DNA from: Gloeobacter kilaueensis JS1
GTDB taxonomy: Bacteria; Cyanobacteriota; Cyanobacteriia; Gloeobacterales; Gloeobacteraceae
Direction: 5' to 3'
Length of the DNA: 64,000 nt
NCBI RefSeq assembly: GCF_000484535.1
Contig: NC_022600.1
Location: forward strand, 2,356,001-2,420,000
The notes beneath the pieces were generated by a model. That model saw only the letters and a program-made list of their open reading frames with translations, did no database searches and was not told the DNA's origin. Both the position numbers and the translations under genes were made by a program. Below are positions 55,316-64,000 of this stretch, piece after piece (the stretch's first letter is position 1; each line of letters opens with the position of its first letter).

Positions 55316-56938
55316 GTGACCGTCCGCGTCCGCATCGCTCCCAGCCCCACCGGCTATCTGCACATCGGCACTGCCCGCACGGCTATCTATAACTATTTGT
55401 TTGCCAGACAACGGGGCGGCAAGCTCATCCTGCGCATCGAGGACACCGACCGCGAGCGCTCCGAGCCGCGCTATACCCGCTCGATCCTAGAAGGGTTTGC
55501 CTGGCTCGGGATCAGCTTCGACGAAGGCCCGGTCTACCAGTCCGACCGGCTCGGGCGCTACCGCGAGGTCATCGAAAAGTTGCTTGCCGGTGGCCATGCT
55601 TACTACGACTACACCAGCGAAGCAGAACTGGAGGCCCTGCGCGACGAGCAGCGCGCCGCCGGTCTGGCTCCGCGCTACGACAACCGTCACCGCGATCTGA
55701 GCGCCGAAGAGCGGGCGGCCTTCGCGAGGGAGGGACGCCTGCCGGTGATCCGCTTCAAGATCGAAGCGTCCCGCGAGGTGCGCTGGAACGACCTGGTGCG
55801 CGGCGAGTTGAGCTGGAGTAGCGCCGATCTCGGTGGAGACATGGTGATCGCTCGGGCCGATGGGATGCCCCTCTACAACCTGGCGGTGGTGATCGACGAC
55901 ATCGACATGGCGATTACCCACGTCATCCGGGGCGAGGATCATATCGGCAACACCCCCAAGCAGATTCTGCTGTATGAGGCTCTAGAAGCAGCGGTTCCTG
56001 CCTTTGGCCATGTGCCGCTCATCTTCAGCCCCGAGGGCCGCAAGCTCTCCAAGCGCGAAGGGGCGACGGCGGTGATCGACTTTGAGCGCATGGGCTACCT
56101 GAGTGAGGCGATCGTCAACTACCTCGCCCTGATGAGCTGGACGCCCGCCGACGGCCAGGAACTTTTTAGCCTCGACAGGGCGGCGGAGAGCTTCGACATC
56201 GGTCGCATCAGCCACTCGCCCGCCCGCTTCGACTGGGACAAGCTCACCTGGATGAACGGCCAGTACCTCAACGCCCTATCGGCTCGCGAGCTGACCGAGC
56301 GGGCGACGCCCTTTTTGCTCGCCTCCGGTTTTACCCTGCGCCCCCAGGACGGACCGTGGCTGGAGCGGGTCGTCCCCCTGACTGGCCGGGGGCTGGGGCG
56401 GTTGAGCGAAATTGGCAATGCCAGCCGCTATCTATTTGCCGAAGCGGTGAGCTTCGAGGCCGAGGCGCTGGGCATTCTGCGCCAGTCGGGTATCGCAGCT
56501 ATCTTGACTGGCTTTCAGCAGGCGGTGGCCAGCCTCGATGGCCAGTTGCGCCAGCACTTCGAGGCGCACTTTGCTCAGATTGCAGCCCCGGTCGAGACCG
56601 ACGAAGCGCTCTTCGAGCGGTTGTTCTTTGAGCAGGCACCGCTGCGCACTGTGCTTTCTAGAGAGGCGAGTGACGAGCAGCTCGAAGCGGTGGGCGCTCT
56701 TGTAGGCGATCTGCACCGGCAGGCGGAAGCAGCGCTGCCACAGCTGCTGCCGGCTCTGGCAAAGGAACTGGGCCTCAAAAAAGGCGCGCTGATGCGGCCT
56801 GTGCGCTGTGCGCTCACCGGCTCAGCCCACGGGCCGGATCTGGTCGAATCGATCGTGCTGTTGCACCGGCGCAACCGGATCAGGGGCAGGCTTGAGCAGG
56901 CGCTCGCACTCGTGAGCGCCCCTGCGGTCGTTCCATGA
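55316..56938 (+). CDS. gltX: Glutamyl-tRNA synthetase
   Basis: This enzyme charges tRNA-Glu, the substrate for both translation and chlorophyll (ALA) synthesis. GTG 55316 gives the usual TVRVRIAPSPTGYLHIGTART start with the HIGH-like motif; KLSKREG is the KMSKS equivalent. At 540 residues it is about 55-60 longer than typical cyanobacterial GltX. The extra part is a predicted helical block around residues 400-460 (QQAVASLDGQLRQHFEAHF and following) inserted before the conserved KKGALMRPVRCALTG. A TTG at 55310 is an alternative start. Its TGA overlaps the next gene's ATG. Confidence 0.95.
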   Translation: MTVRVRIAPSPTGYLHIGTARTAIYNYLFARQRGGKLILRIEDTDRERSEPRYTRSILEGFAWLGISFDEGPVYQSDRLGRYREVIEKLLAGGHAYYDYTSEAELEALRDEQRAAGLAPRYDNRHRDLSAEERAAFAREGRLPVIRFKIEASREVRWNDLVRGELSWSSADLGGDMVIARADGMPLYNLAVVIDDIDMAITHVIRGEDHIGNTPKQILLYEALEAAVPAFGHVPLIFSPEGRKLSKREGATAVIDFERMGYLSEAIVNYLALMSWTPADGQELFSLDRAAESFDIGRISHSPARFDWDKLTWMNGQYLNALSARELTERATPFLLASGFTLRPQDGPWLERVVPLTGRGLGRLSEIGNASRYLFAEAVSFEAEALGILRQSGIAAILTGFQQAVASLDGQLRQHFEAHFAQIAAPVETDEALFERLFFEQAPLRTVLSREASDEQLEAVGALVGDLHRQAEAALPQLLPALAKELGLKKGALMRPVRCALTGSAHGPDLVESIVLLHRRNRIRGRLEQALALVSAPAVVP

Positions 56939-57405
56939 GCGGCGGAGCTTCCAGGCGGATCTGGGTCAGCGCCCTGCTCACAGCGAGCCTCGCTGCCCTC
57001 CCTCCCGCTTTCTCCCAGGCCACATTCCAGCCCGTCAAGCCCGAGGAAGCGGTCGGTTCCATCCTCTCCCTCAAGCAGTTCAAGCGCCAGATGCGGACTT
57101 TGTTCTCGCGGCGCAACGACTGCCAGGACGCCCCCTGCCTCAATGCGATCGGCACCCAGATCTGCGAAGCGCTCGGAGCGCTCGACGTGCGGATCGCAGG
57201 TCAGCTTACGGGGCAACCCACCGGCGGCACCAACCTGCCCACCCTCTCGATCGCCCAGGGCGATTTGAGCCTGATGCGGCTCATCTACAGCCAGTGCAGG
57301 CCCACCAACGCCCAGTACTGGCAGTTCGCTTCGGTGCTGCACGTGAGTTACCAGCCCCAGCCCGCCATCGACTCGCAGGTGCAGCGCGCCTTTGGCCTGC
57401 GCTAA
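56935..57405 (+). CDS. Small secreted protein of unknown function
   Basis: This 156-residue protein has a signal peptide (ALLTASLAALPPAFS) and a mature domain with four cysteines in C-x4-C-like spacing (CQDAPCLNAIGTQIC). Its ATG overlaps the gltX stop by four bases, a clear sign of coupled translation although the products act in different compartments. I recognise no family. Its stop overlaps the convergent transporter gene. Confidence 0.72.
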   Translation: MSGGASRRIWVSALLTASLAALPPAFSQATFQPVKPEEAVGSILSLKQFKRQMRTLFSRRNDCQDAPCLNAIGTQICEALGALDVRIAGQLTGQPTGGTNLPTLSIAQGDLSLMRLIYSQCRPTNAQYWQFASVLHVSYQPQPAIDSQVQRAFGLR

Positions 57406-59363
57406 TCGCTCAACAAAAAGATGAGAGGCCGCACGTCCTCGGCGGCGGTCCACTCCCAGTACCTGACCAGGATCTGATAGACCATCAGTCCCGTCTCGCC
57501 CTGGCCGGTGAGGATGTAGTTGAGCGACTGCTCGGTCATGTTCTTGCGCGTCAGACCCAAAAAGATCGACACCGGATCCATCAGTTCACTGATGTAGGCG
57601 ATCGTGTTGGCGATCGCCACTGCCCCCTCTACCTCGATCGTAAAGTTCTTGCCCTCCTGGCGGATGAAGAGCCGCAGGCCGCCGGAAAAGTCGCTGCAGT
57701 CGTCGCGCAGGTTGACGTGCAAAAAGGCGAAGGGATGCTCGGTGGTGTAGTAGGTGCGGATCTGGTTGGCCTTGCGCTCGCGGGGGGCGGCGGCGTTGCT
57801 GATGAGCGGCACCAGGCTGACCTGCTTGCAGCAGAGCTTTGGCCACAGCGCCGCCGATTCGTCGTCGGCAAAGGTGACCCGCTCGACCCGCAGCTCGGTC
57901 GCTCGCCTCAGGCGCGTGCCGATACCGACGGCCAGGATAAAGATGATAAAGAAGCTCGCGATGATAAGACCGTCCGGGCGCTCGCGGATGTTGTCGAGGA
58001 GCGTGTAGGCAAAGACAGCGACCAGGGCCCAGAAATAATAGCTCAGGTTGCGCAGTCGCCGGTTGCCGGTGAGGGCTGCTTCGCTTCTGAGGGCCAGGGA
58101 GACCGCCACCGCCGCCGAGAGGATGAGCACCAGCACCCCGGTGGCGTAGGCTCCGCCCTGGGCGTTGACGTTGGCTCTAAAGATGCTCACGACCACCAGA
58201 TCGATCACCAGCAACGCCAGCACCAGCGGGCGGTTAAAGCGCACCCAACTCGGTGCCATGCCAAAGCGCGGCAGATAGCGCGGAATCAAATTGAGCAGCC
58301 CCGCCATCGCCGAAGCGCCGGCAAACCAGAGAATCGCGATCGTCGAGATGTCGTAGACCGTGCCCCACCCCTCGCCCAACAGCCGGTGGCAGAGGGTCGA
58401 AAGGGCGTGGTCTGAAACTGACTTGTATTCTGCTGGTGGAATCAGCAGGGTCGTAATAACGCTGGAGGTAATCAACAAAAAGCTCATCAAGACCGCCGCC
58501 GTCGTCAAAAGCGCCCGGCTGGCCCGAATCCGTCCCTCCGGCACGGGTTTGCGCGCATCGTCGGCATCGCCTCTAATCAGCGGCATCACCGCCACCCCCG
58601 TCTCAAAGCCGCTCAGGCCCAGGGCCAGTTTCGGAAAGGTGAGCCCCGCCAGAATCAGGATCATCGTCCAGTCGCCCTTGAGGGTAAGCGCCTGCTGCCA
58701 GTTGGCGAGCAGCTGCGGCTGCTGCAGGATGACGGTGAAACTCTTGAAGATGACCAGCACGTTGAGCAGAATGTAGGGCACTCCGACCGCCACCGCCAGG
58801 CCAATCGCCTCGCGAAAACCCAGCAAGAAAACCAGCGCGAGCAAGACCAGCAGCACGACGGTCACCGGGAACTGGCCGCTACCGAGGTACGGCTCGACGA
58901 GCGGGTTATCGACCAGGTGGGCGGCGGCGTCGGAGGCCGACAGCGTCATTGTGATCACAAAGTCGGTCGAGGCAAAACCGATGAGCACGAGCACGAACAG
59001 CTTGCCGTACCAGCCTGGCAGCAGTCGTTCGAGCATGGCGATCGAGCCCTGGCCGATGTAGGAGCGCCTCGCGACCTGGATGTAGATCGGCAGGGCACCG
59101 GCGAGGGTGACCACCACCAGAAGCAGCGTCGCCAGAGGCGAGATTGCCGCCGCTGCCAGCAGGGCCAGCCCCGGCTGATAGCCCAGGGTCGAAAAATAAT
59201 CGACGCCAGTGAGCCAGAGTACCGCGTACCAGGGCTGGGTCTGCTCACCGTGGTGGTCCCCTCCCGGACCCCCCTCCGTCAGCCAGCGCCCTAGAGGCGT
59301 CTTGGCTGGGACTGAGTCGGGAACCGGTAACAGCGGCAGCGATTTGATGCCGGAAGTCGTCAT
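57402..59363 (-). CDS. APC-superfamily transporter with C-terminal soluble domain
   Basis: The product is 653 residues from ATG 59363. Twelve hydrophobic helices cover about 45-480, with the APC/KUP-like features VDYFSTLGYQPGLALL, GLTFPKLALGLSGFETGVAV and GGAYATGVLVLILSAAVAV. A 150-residue hydrophilic C-terminal domain follows, ending in TGQGETGLMVYQILVRYWEW. The family includes amino acid and K+ permeases; the substrate is unknown. The domain may be regulatory. A terminator separates it from the glycosyltransferase gene upstream. Confidence 0.82.
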   Translation of the reverse strand: MTTSGIKSLPLLPVPDSVPAKTPLGRWLTEGGPGGDHHGEQTQPWYAVLWLTGVDYFSTLGYQPGLALLAAAAISPLATLLLVVVTLAGALPIYIQVARRSYIGQGSIAMLERLLPGWYGKLFVLVLIGFASTDFVITMTLSASDAAAHLVDNPLVEPYLGSGQFPVTVVLLVLLALVFLLGFREAIGLAVAVGVPYILLNVLVIFKSFTVILQQPQLLANWQQALTLKGDWTMILILAGLTFPKLALGLSGFETGVAVMPLIRGDADDARKPVPEGRIRASRALLTTAAVLMSFLLITSSVITTLLIPPAEYKSVSDHALSTLCHRLLGEGWGTVYDISTIAILWFAGASAMAGLLNLIPRYLPRFGMAPSWVRFNRPLVLALLVIDLVVVSIFRANVNAQGGAYATGVLVLILSAAVAVSLALRSEAALTGNRRLRNLSYYFWALVAVFAYTLLDNIRERPDGLIIASFFIIFILAVGIGTRLRRATELRVERVTFADDESAALWPKLCCKQVSLVPLISNAAAPRERKANQIRTYYTTEHPFAFLHVNLRDDCSDFSGGLRLFIRQEGKNFTIEVEGAVAIANTIAYISELMDPVSIFLGLTRKNMTEQSLNYILTGQGETGLMVYQILVRYWEWTAAEDVRPLIFLLSD

Positions 59364-59440
59364 GGCAGAGCCCACGTAAGACGAACGGACTGTATCTAAA
59401 GGTAGCGGATTGACTGGGGCAAAAACCTCTACCCCCAAAC

Positions 59441-59469
59441 AAAAACACCGAAGCTGGGAAGCTCCGGTG
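59441..59469 (-). terminator. Intrinsic terminator of the glycosyltransferase gene
   Basis: A ten-base stem with one mismatch (59446-59455 with 59460-59469, GGGA loop) is followed on the minus strand by TTTTTG. It lies 57 bases past the glycosyltransferase stop. Confidence 0.75.
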
Positions 59470-59525
59470 ACAAACTAGCATCGAGGGGGTTGGGGTCTGT
59501 ACACCGGTATCTAGGCACGAGCATT

Positions 59526-60641
59526 CTAAAAATTAAGATCGCCCCGCAGAGCCCTCTCGATGCAACCGCGCACCGATTCTAAAAAGCGCTCCTGCGAGAA
59601 GCCCTCGGCGTGGGCGCGGATGATGCGGGAGGACCAGTCGCGCTGCTCGGCGCGCCAGACCGCCGACATCAGCGACTCGACCGATTGCTCGCTAAAGAGT
59701 ACCCCCGTCTCGTCGGGGACCACCGTCTCCGTCGCTCCGCCCCGGCCAAAGGCGATCACCGGACGCCCGCACGCCTGCACTTCCACCGGCAGAATGCCAA
59801 AATCTTCTTCGCCCGGAAAGATCAAAGCCCGGCAGTTGGCAAAAAACTCCGCCAGTTGCGCGCGCGGTTGGTGGGGATAAAAGACGATATTTTGGCGCGC
59901 CACCGAGCGCAACCGCTCCAGTTCTGGCCCTTCGCCCACCACCCACAGGGGCAGGCCGAGTCTATTGAACGCTTCGACAGCCAGATCGAGGCGCTTGTAG
60001 GGCACAAAGCGCCCTGCCACCAGATAGTAGTCGAGGCTGGGCGTAGCAGCGGGGACAAAAAACTTGGTGTCCACCGGCGGATAGACGAGGGTCGAAGAGC
60101 GGCGGTAAAACTTGGCGATCCGCTGCTGGATGTAGCGGGAGTTGGCGATCAGATAATCGGGCCGCTGGGCGGCCTGGTAGTCCCAGGTGCGCAGCAGGCT
60201 CAGCACCGGCGGCATCAAAGACCCGAGGAGCGGCTTGCGAAAGTTGCGCTGGTACTCCCAGGTCATATCCCACAGGTAGCGGGTGGGGGTGTGCATGTAG
60301 CTGACGTGCAGGGCGTCCTGGCGGGTGAGCACGCCCTTGGCGAAGGCGTGGGCACTCGAGATGACCAGATCGTATTCGCGCAGGTCGAAGTTCTCGAAGG
60401 CTACCGGCAATAGCGGCAACAGGTACTGCAGGCGCTGCTGGTAGTTGGCCGTTTTGCCCAGGGGAATTTTTTGGAGAAACGACGTGCGGATGTCACGGCT
60501 GCGCCAGCACGCCGGCAGGGTCTCGGCGCTGTAGTAGCTGGTGTAGATCGGCACATCGGGAAAAAGCTGCAACAGTGCTTCGAGGACGTTCTCGGAGCCA
60601 CCGTGCTTGATGAGGTAGTCGTGGACGAGGGCAACCTTCAC
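59526..60641 (-). CDS. Family 4 glycosyltransferase
   Basis: This 371-residue GT-B enzyme has the N-terminal KVALVHDYLIKHGGSENVLEALL and the GT4 C-terminal donor site: VAGRFVPYKRLDLAVEAF, VVGEGPELERL, and FPGEEDFGILPVEVQACGRPVIAF with the EX7E glutamates. It resembles WbaZ-like mannosyltransferases of polysaccharide synthesis, so a role in LPS or exopolysaccharide is likely, but the sugar is unknown. The start is GTG. The S41-like gene lies 12 bases upstream on the same strand. Confidence 0.92.
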   Translation of the reverse strand: MKVALVHDYLIKHGGSENVLEALLQLFPDVPIYTSYYSAETLPACWRSRDIRTSFLQKIPLGKTANYQQRLQYLLPLLPVAFENFDLREYDLVISSAHAFAKGVLTRQDALHVSYMHTPTRYLWDMTWEYQRNFRKPLLGSLMPPVLSLLRTWDYQAAQRPDYLIANSRYIQQRIAKFYRRSSTLVYPPVDTKFFVPAATPSLDYYLVAGRFVPYKRLDLAVEAFNRLGLPLWVVGEGPELERLRSVARQNIVFYPHQPRAQLAEFFANCRALIFPGEEDFGILPVEVQACGRPVIAFGRGGATETVVPDETGVLFSEQSVESLMSAVWRAEQRDWSSRIIRAHAEGFSQERFLESVRGCIERALRGDLNF

Positions 60642-60653
60642 CAGGTGCTCCCA

Positions 60654-62069
60654 TCAGCTGCCAGGCTTATAAATACCAATTTCGCGAACGACATTGGTCC
60701 CAGTCTCCAGCCCAAAACTCACTCCTATGGCATCGTAGTTGACATAGTAGCGATCTGGGCGGTTTGCGCGCGATCGTTCTGGAAATGGAAACAGTTCGTT
60801 ATAGCCGCCGGTGCCGGGAGGGCCGTAGGCTTCGACGATGTCGCTGTAGGTCGAACCGATGCGGATACCCTTATCGGTGGCGGCCCCCGGTGCCGTCGTG
60901 TAGATGCGGTCAGCAAAAAAGTTGATGAGCGAGGAGGCCGGCTTGTAGTTGAGGACGATGTAATCGGGGACAAACCAGATCTTCAGCTCGTCGTTGGGCC
61001 TCATGACGTTGCTCTGGCCGCCCGGAAAGTACTCCACTGCTCCAGCGAGGCCCAGATCGCCCGTCCCGGCGTTAAAGCCCAGCTGTTTGTCGCCGATCGT
61101 GCTGCGCGCCGGAAAGACGGTCGGCTGCAGCGTCTTGCCTGGCTGGGAGGCGAGCAGTTCGACCGCCCTGGCGAGGGGATCGGCTCCTGTCTGCTCGGTG
61201 GGCTCGACGCCGTCGGCAAAGCCCCGCCCATCGCCGGTGCGCCAGCGACCGCTCACCAGCCTGACCGCCGCGCCGCTGGGCAGGGCGAACGTTTCCGAGT
61301 AGAGGTCGGCTCCCGCCGTCGTGCTGCCTAAAACCTGGGCCCGGCCACTGCGGCCCAATAGAGCCGCAAGCGCTTCTGCCCCGGTGCGGGTGTTCTTGCT
61401 CACCAGTACGACCAGAGGCGTATCGTAGGCGATCCCGCGCAGTTTGCTGTCCCAGCGCCGGGTTCGGTTGCGCGCCCCGGCGGTCTGAACGAGGGGTTTG
61501 ATGCTGGCCGGAAGAAAGTAGCGGGCTACGTCCGCCACCGACTGGGGATCGCTGCCGCTTGCCCCGCGCAGATCGAGGATGACGCCCCGATGATAGTCCG
61601 CCTGGTGCAGCGCCTGGCTCACCTGAGAAGACGATCCCGCTCCCAATAGCGAAATGCGAATTTGAGAGATTCCGTCGCCCACCGGCGTCACCTCCACCGC
61701 CGAGCGGTCGCGCTCGCGCTCGGCGCGCCACTGCTCGGCACTCAATAGCGCGTCGCCCCGATTGCCGTACTTGCCCAATAGCCGCTCGATCACCTCGTGC
61801 TCGACTTTGAGCGGGTCGCGGCCCTTGTTCTCGACATCTTGAGCGACGATGAGTTCCCGGTAGCTGCGCTCACTACTTAAAGAAGCGGTGCGGCCACCCT
61901 CGTCGAGGGACTGCTCCTGCAGCAGGTGGACCACCGTCTCCAGGTCCGTTCCTGACTGGTAACTGCTCGCAATCTGAGGCGCTGGCTGAGCTGAGGCCGG
62001 TAGAACCGGTCCACCGATAAGCAACACCAGCCATAAGCTTGTCCCGGCTCTCCAGGAAAATCTGGCCAT
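60654..62069 (-). CDS. Exported S41-like (C-terminal processing protease-related) protein, catalytic residues absent
   Basis: This 471-residue exported protein has a signal peptide (LWLVLLIGGPVLPASA), a helical region and an S41-like beta/alpha core (GVILDLRGASGSDPQSVADVARYFLP, TPLVVLVSKNTRTGAEALAALL, GSTTAGADLYSETFALPSGA). At the place of the CtpA catalytic Ser the sequence has Ala (TGAEAL), and the Lys is not found in the following TTAGADLY. It is therefore probably a binding or scaffolding protein. A C-terminal domain (KIWFVPDYIVLNY and following, about 110 residues) is unassigned. It is co-oriented and close to the glycosyltransferase. Confidence 0.75.
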   Translation of the reverse strand: MARFSWRAGTSLWLVLLIGGPVLPASAQPAPQIASSYQSGTDLETVVHLLQEQSLDEGGRTASLSSERSYRELIVAQDVENKGRDPLKVEHEVIERLLGKYGNRGDALLSAEQWRAERERDRSAVEVTPVGDGISQIRISLLGAGSSSQVSQALHQADYHRGVILDLRGASGSDPQSVADVARYFLPASIKPLVQTAGARNRTRRWDSKLRGIAYDTPLVVLVSKNTRTGAEALAALLGRSGRAQVLGSTTAGADLYSETFALPSGAAVRLVSGRWRTGDGRGFADGVEPTEQTGADPLARAVELLASQPGKTLQPTVFPARSTIGDKQLGFNAGTGDLGLAGAVEYFPGGQSNVMRPNDELKIWFVPDYIVLNYKPASSLINFFADRIYTTAPGAATDKGIRIGSTYSDIVEAYGPPGTGGYNELFPFPERSRANRPDRYYVNYDAIGVSFGLETGTNVVREIGIYKPGS

Positions 62070-62168
62070 CGCAGCTACCCTCCGGGCTCTTCCCCTTTAA
62101 TCTAGATGTAGGGGTTGAGAGCAGCATAGCTGATGATCGGCCACCAGGACAAGTGTAGAACCCTCTCG

Positions 62169-63845
<1,677 letters not shown>

Positions 63846-63889
63846 TTATAGCAATCCGAGTCCGGGCTTTTGTGCGTGGAGAACGGCGC

Positions 63890-64000
63890 TCAGCTTTTGG
63901 AACCGCCCACCTGCGGACGGCCCATGCTGAAGTTGAGGACGCGGCTATCGAGGTTGTAGGCGATCTCGCCTTTTTGCAGCAGGCTACGAATAAAATTCTC
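63890..64000 (-). CDS. Unrecognised protein, C-terminal end (partial)
   Basis: An open frame enters from the right edge and stops at TGA 63892-63890, giving the last 36 residues: an amphipathic helix (ENFIRSLLQKGEIAYNLDS) and a basic, glycine-rich tail (MGRPQVGGSKS). The codon choice and length look like a true gene end. The protein cannot be identified from this fragment. Confidence 0.55.
   Translation of the reverse strand, partial: ENFIRSLLQKGEIAYNLDSRVLNFSMGRPQVGGSKS

Overview
The window is a GC-rich, gene-dense stretch of a cyanobacterial chromosome. Direct markers are magnesium chelatase subunit H, the aerobic Mg-protoporphyrin monomethyl ester cyclase AcsF, plant-type [2Fe-2S] ferredoxin, P-II, a DesA-type desaturase, a full orange carotenoid protein (OCP) and a separate helical carotenoid protein/C-terminal-domain homologue pair. 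Base composition, frequent TTG/GTG starts and an rplB-rpsS pair detached from the S10 operon suggest an early-branching Gloeobacter-like organism. That placement is inference; nothing here fixes the species.

Layout. 1-8.5 kb: the 3' end of valS with a methyltransferase behind it, an HNH nuclease, desA, chlH with a strong terminator, and an aspartyl hydroxylase. 8.6-17.9 kb: a signalling island of five genes, four of whose junctions or starts are tightly packed, encoding a REC-wHTH-HPt-REC regulator, a PAS kinase, a stand-alone receiver, a large hybrid kinase and a REC-kinase. 17.9-27 kb: two universal stress proteins, a PII-type cation ATPase, a secreted protein of unknown function, an MFS exporter ending in a tRNA-like fragment, and a class A penicillin-binding protein. 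27-29.7 kb: a WD40 membrane protein with an uncharacterised N-terminal domain, paired with a P-loop GTPase.

29.8-41 kb: rplB-rpsS, a small protein, PRPP synthetase, a DUF92/VTE6-like kinase, the carotenoid pair HCP-CTDH, P-II followed closely by urea carboxylase, and the full-length OCP facing them. 41-47.4 kb: a PLP enzyme, several secreted proteins, a Rieske ferredoxin, a FitA/PIN toxin-antitoxin pair whose toxin has AUA where the start codon should be, a Uma2 nuclease and a secreted esterase. 47.4-50.1 kb: a secreted calcium-binding-type protein gene broken twice, by an IS66-family element with an exact 8-bp target duplication and by an amber codon just after its signal peptide.

50-64 kb: a HEAT-repeat protein, ispG, ferredoxin, a YtxH protein, acsF, two very small membrane-protein genes around a GNAT acetyltransferase, a glutamyl-tRNA synthetase with a long helical insertion, an APC transporter, a glycosyltransferase, an S41-like protein lacking its catalytic residues, pyrG and the end of an unrecognised gene.

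The most system-like candidates are the GTPase/WD40 module, the signalling island with its built-in HPt regulator, and the split carotenoid-photoprotection pair beside a complete OCP.
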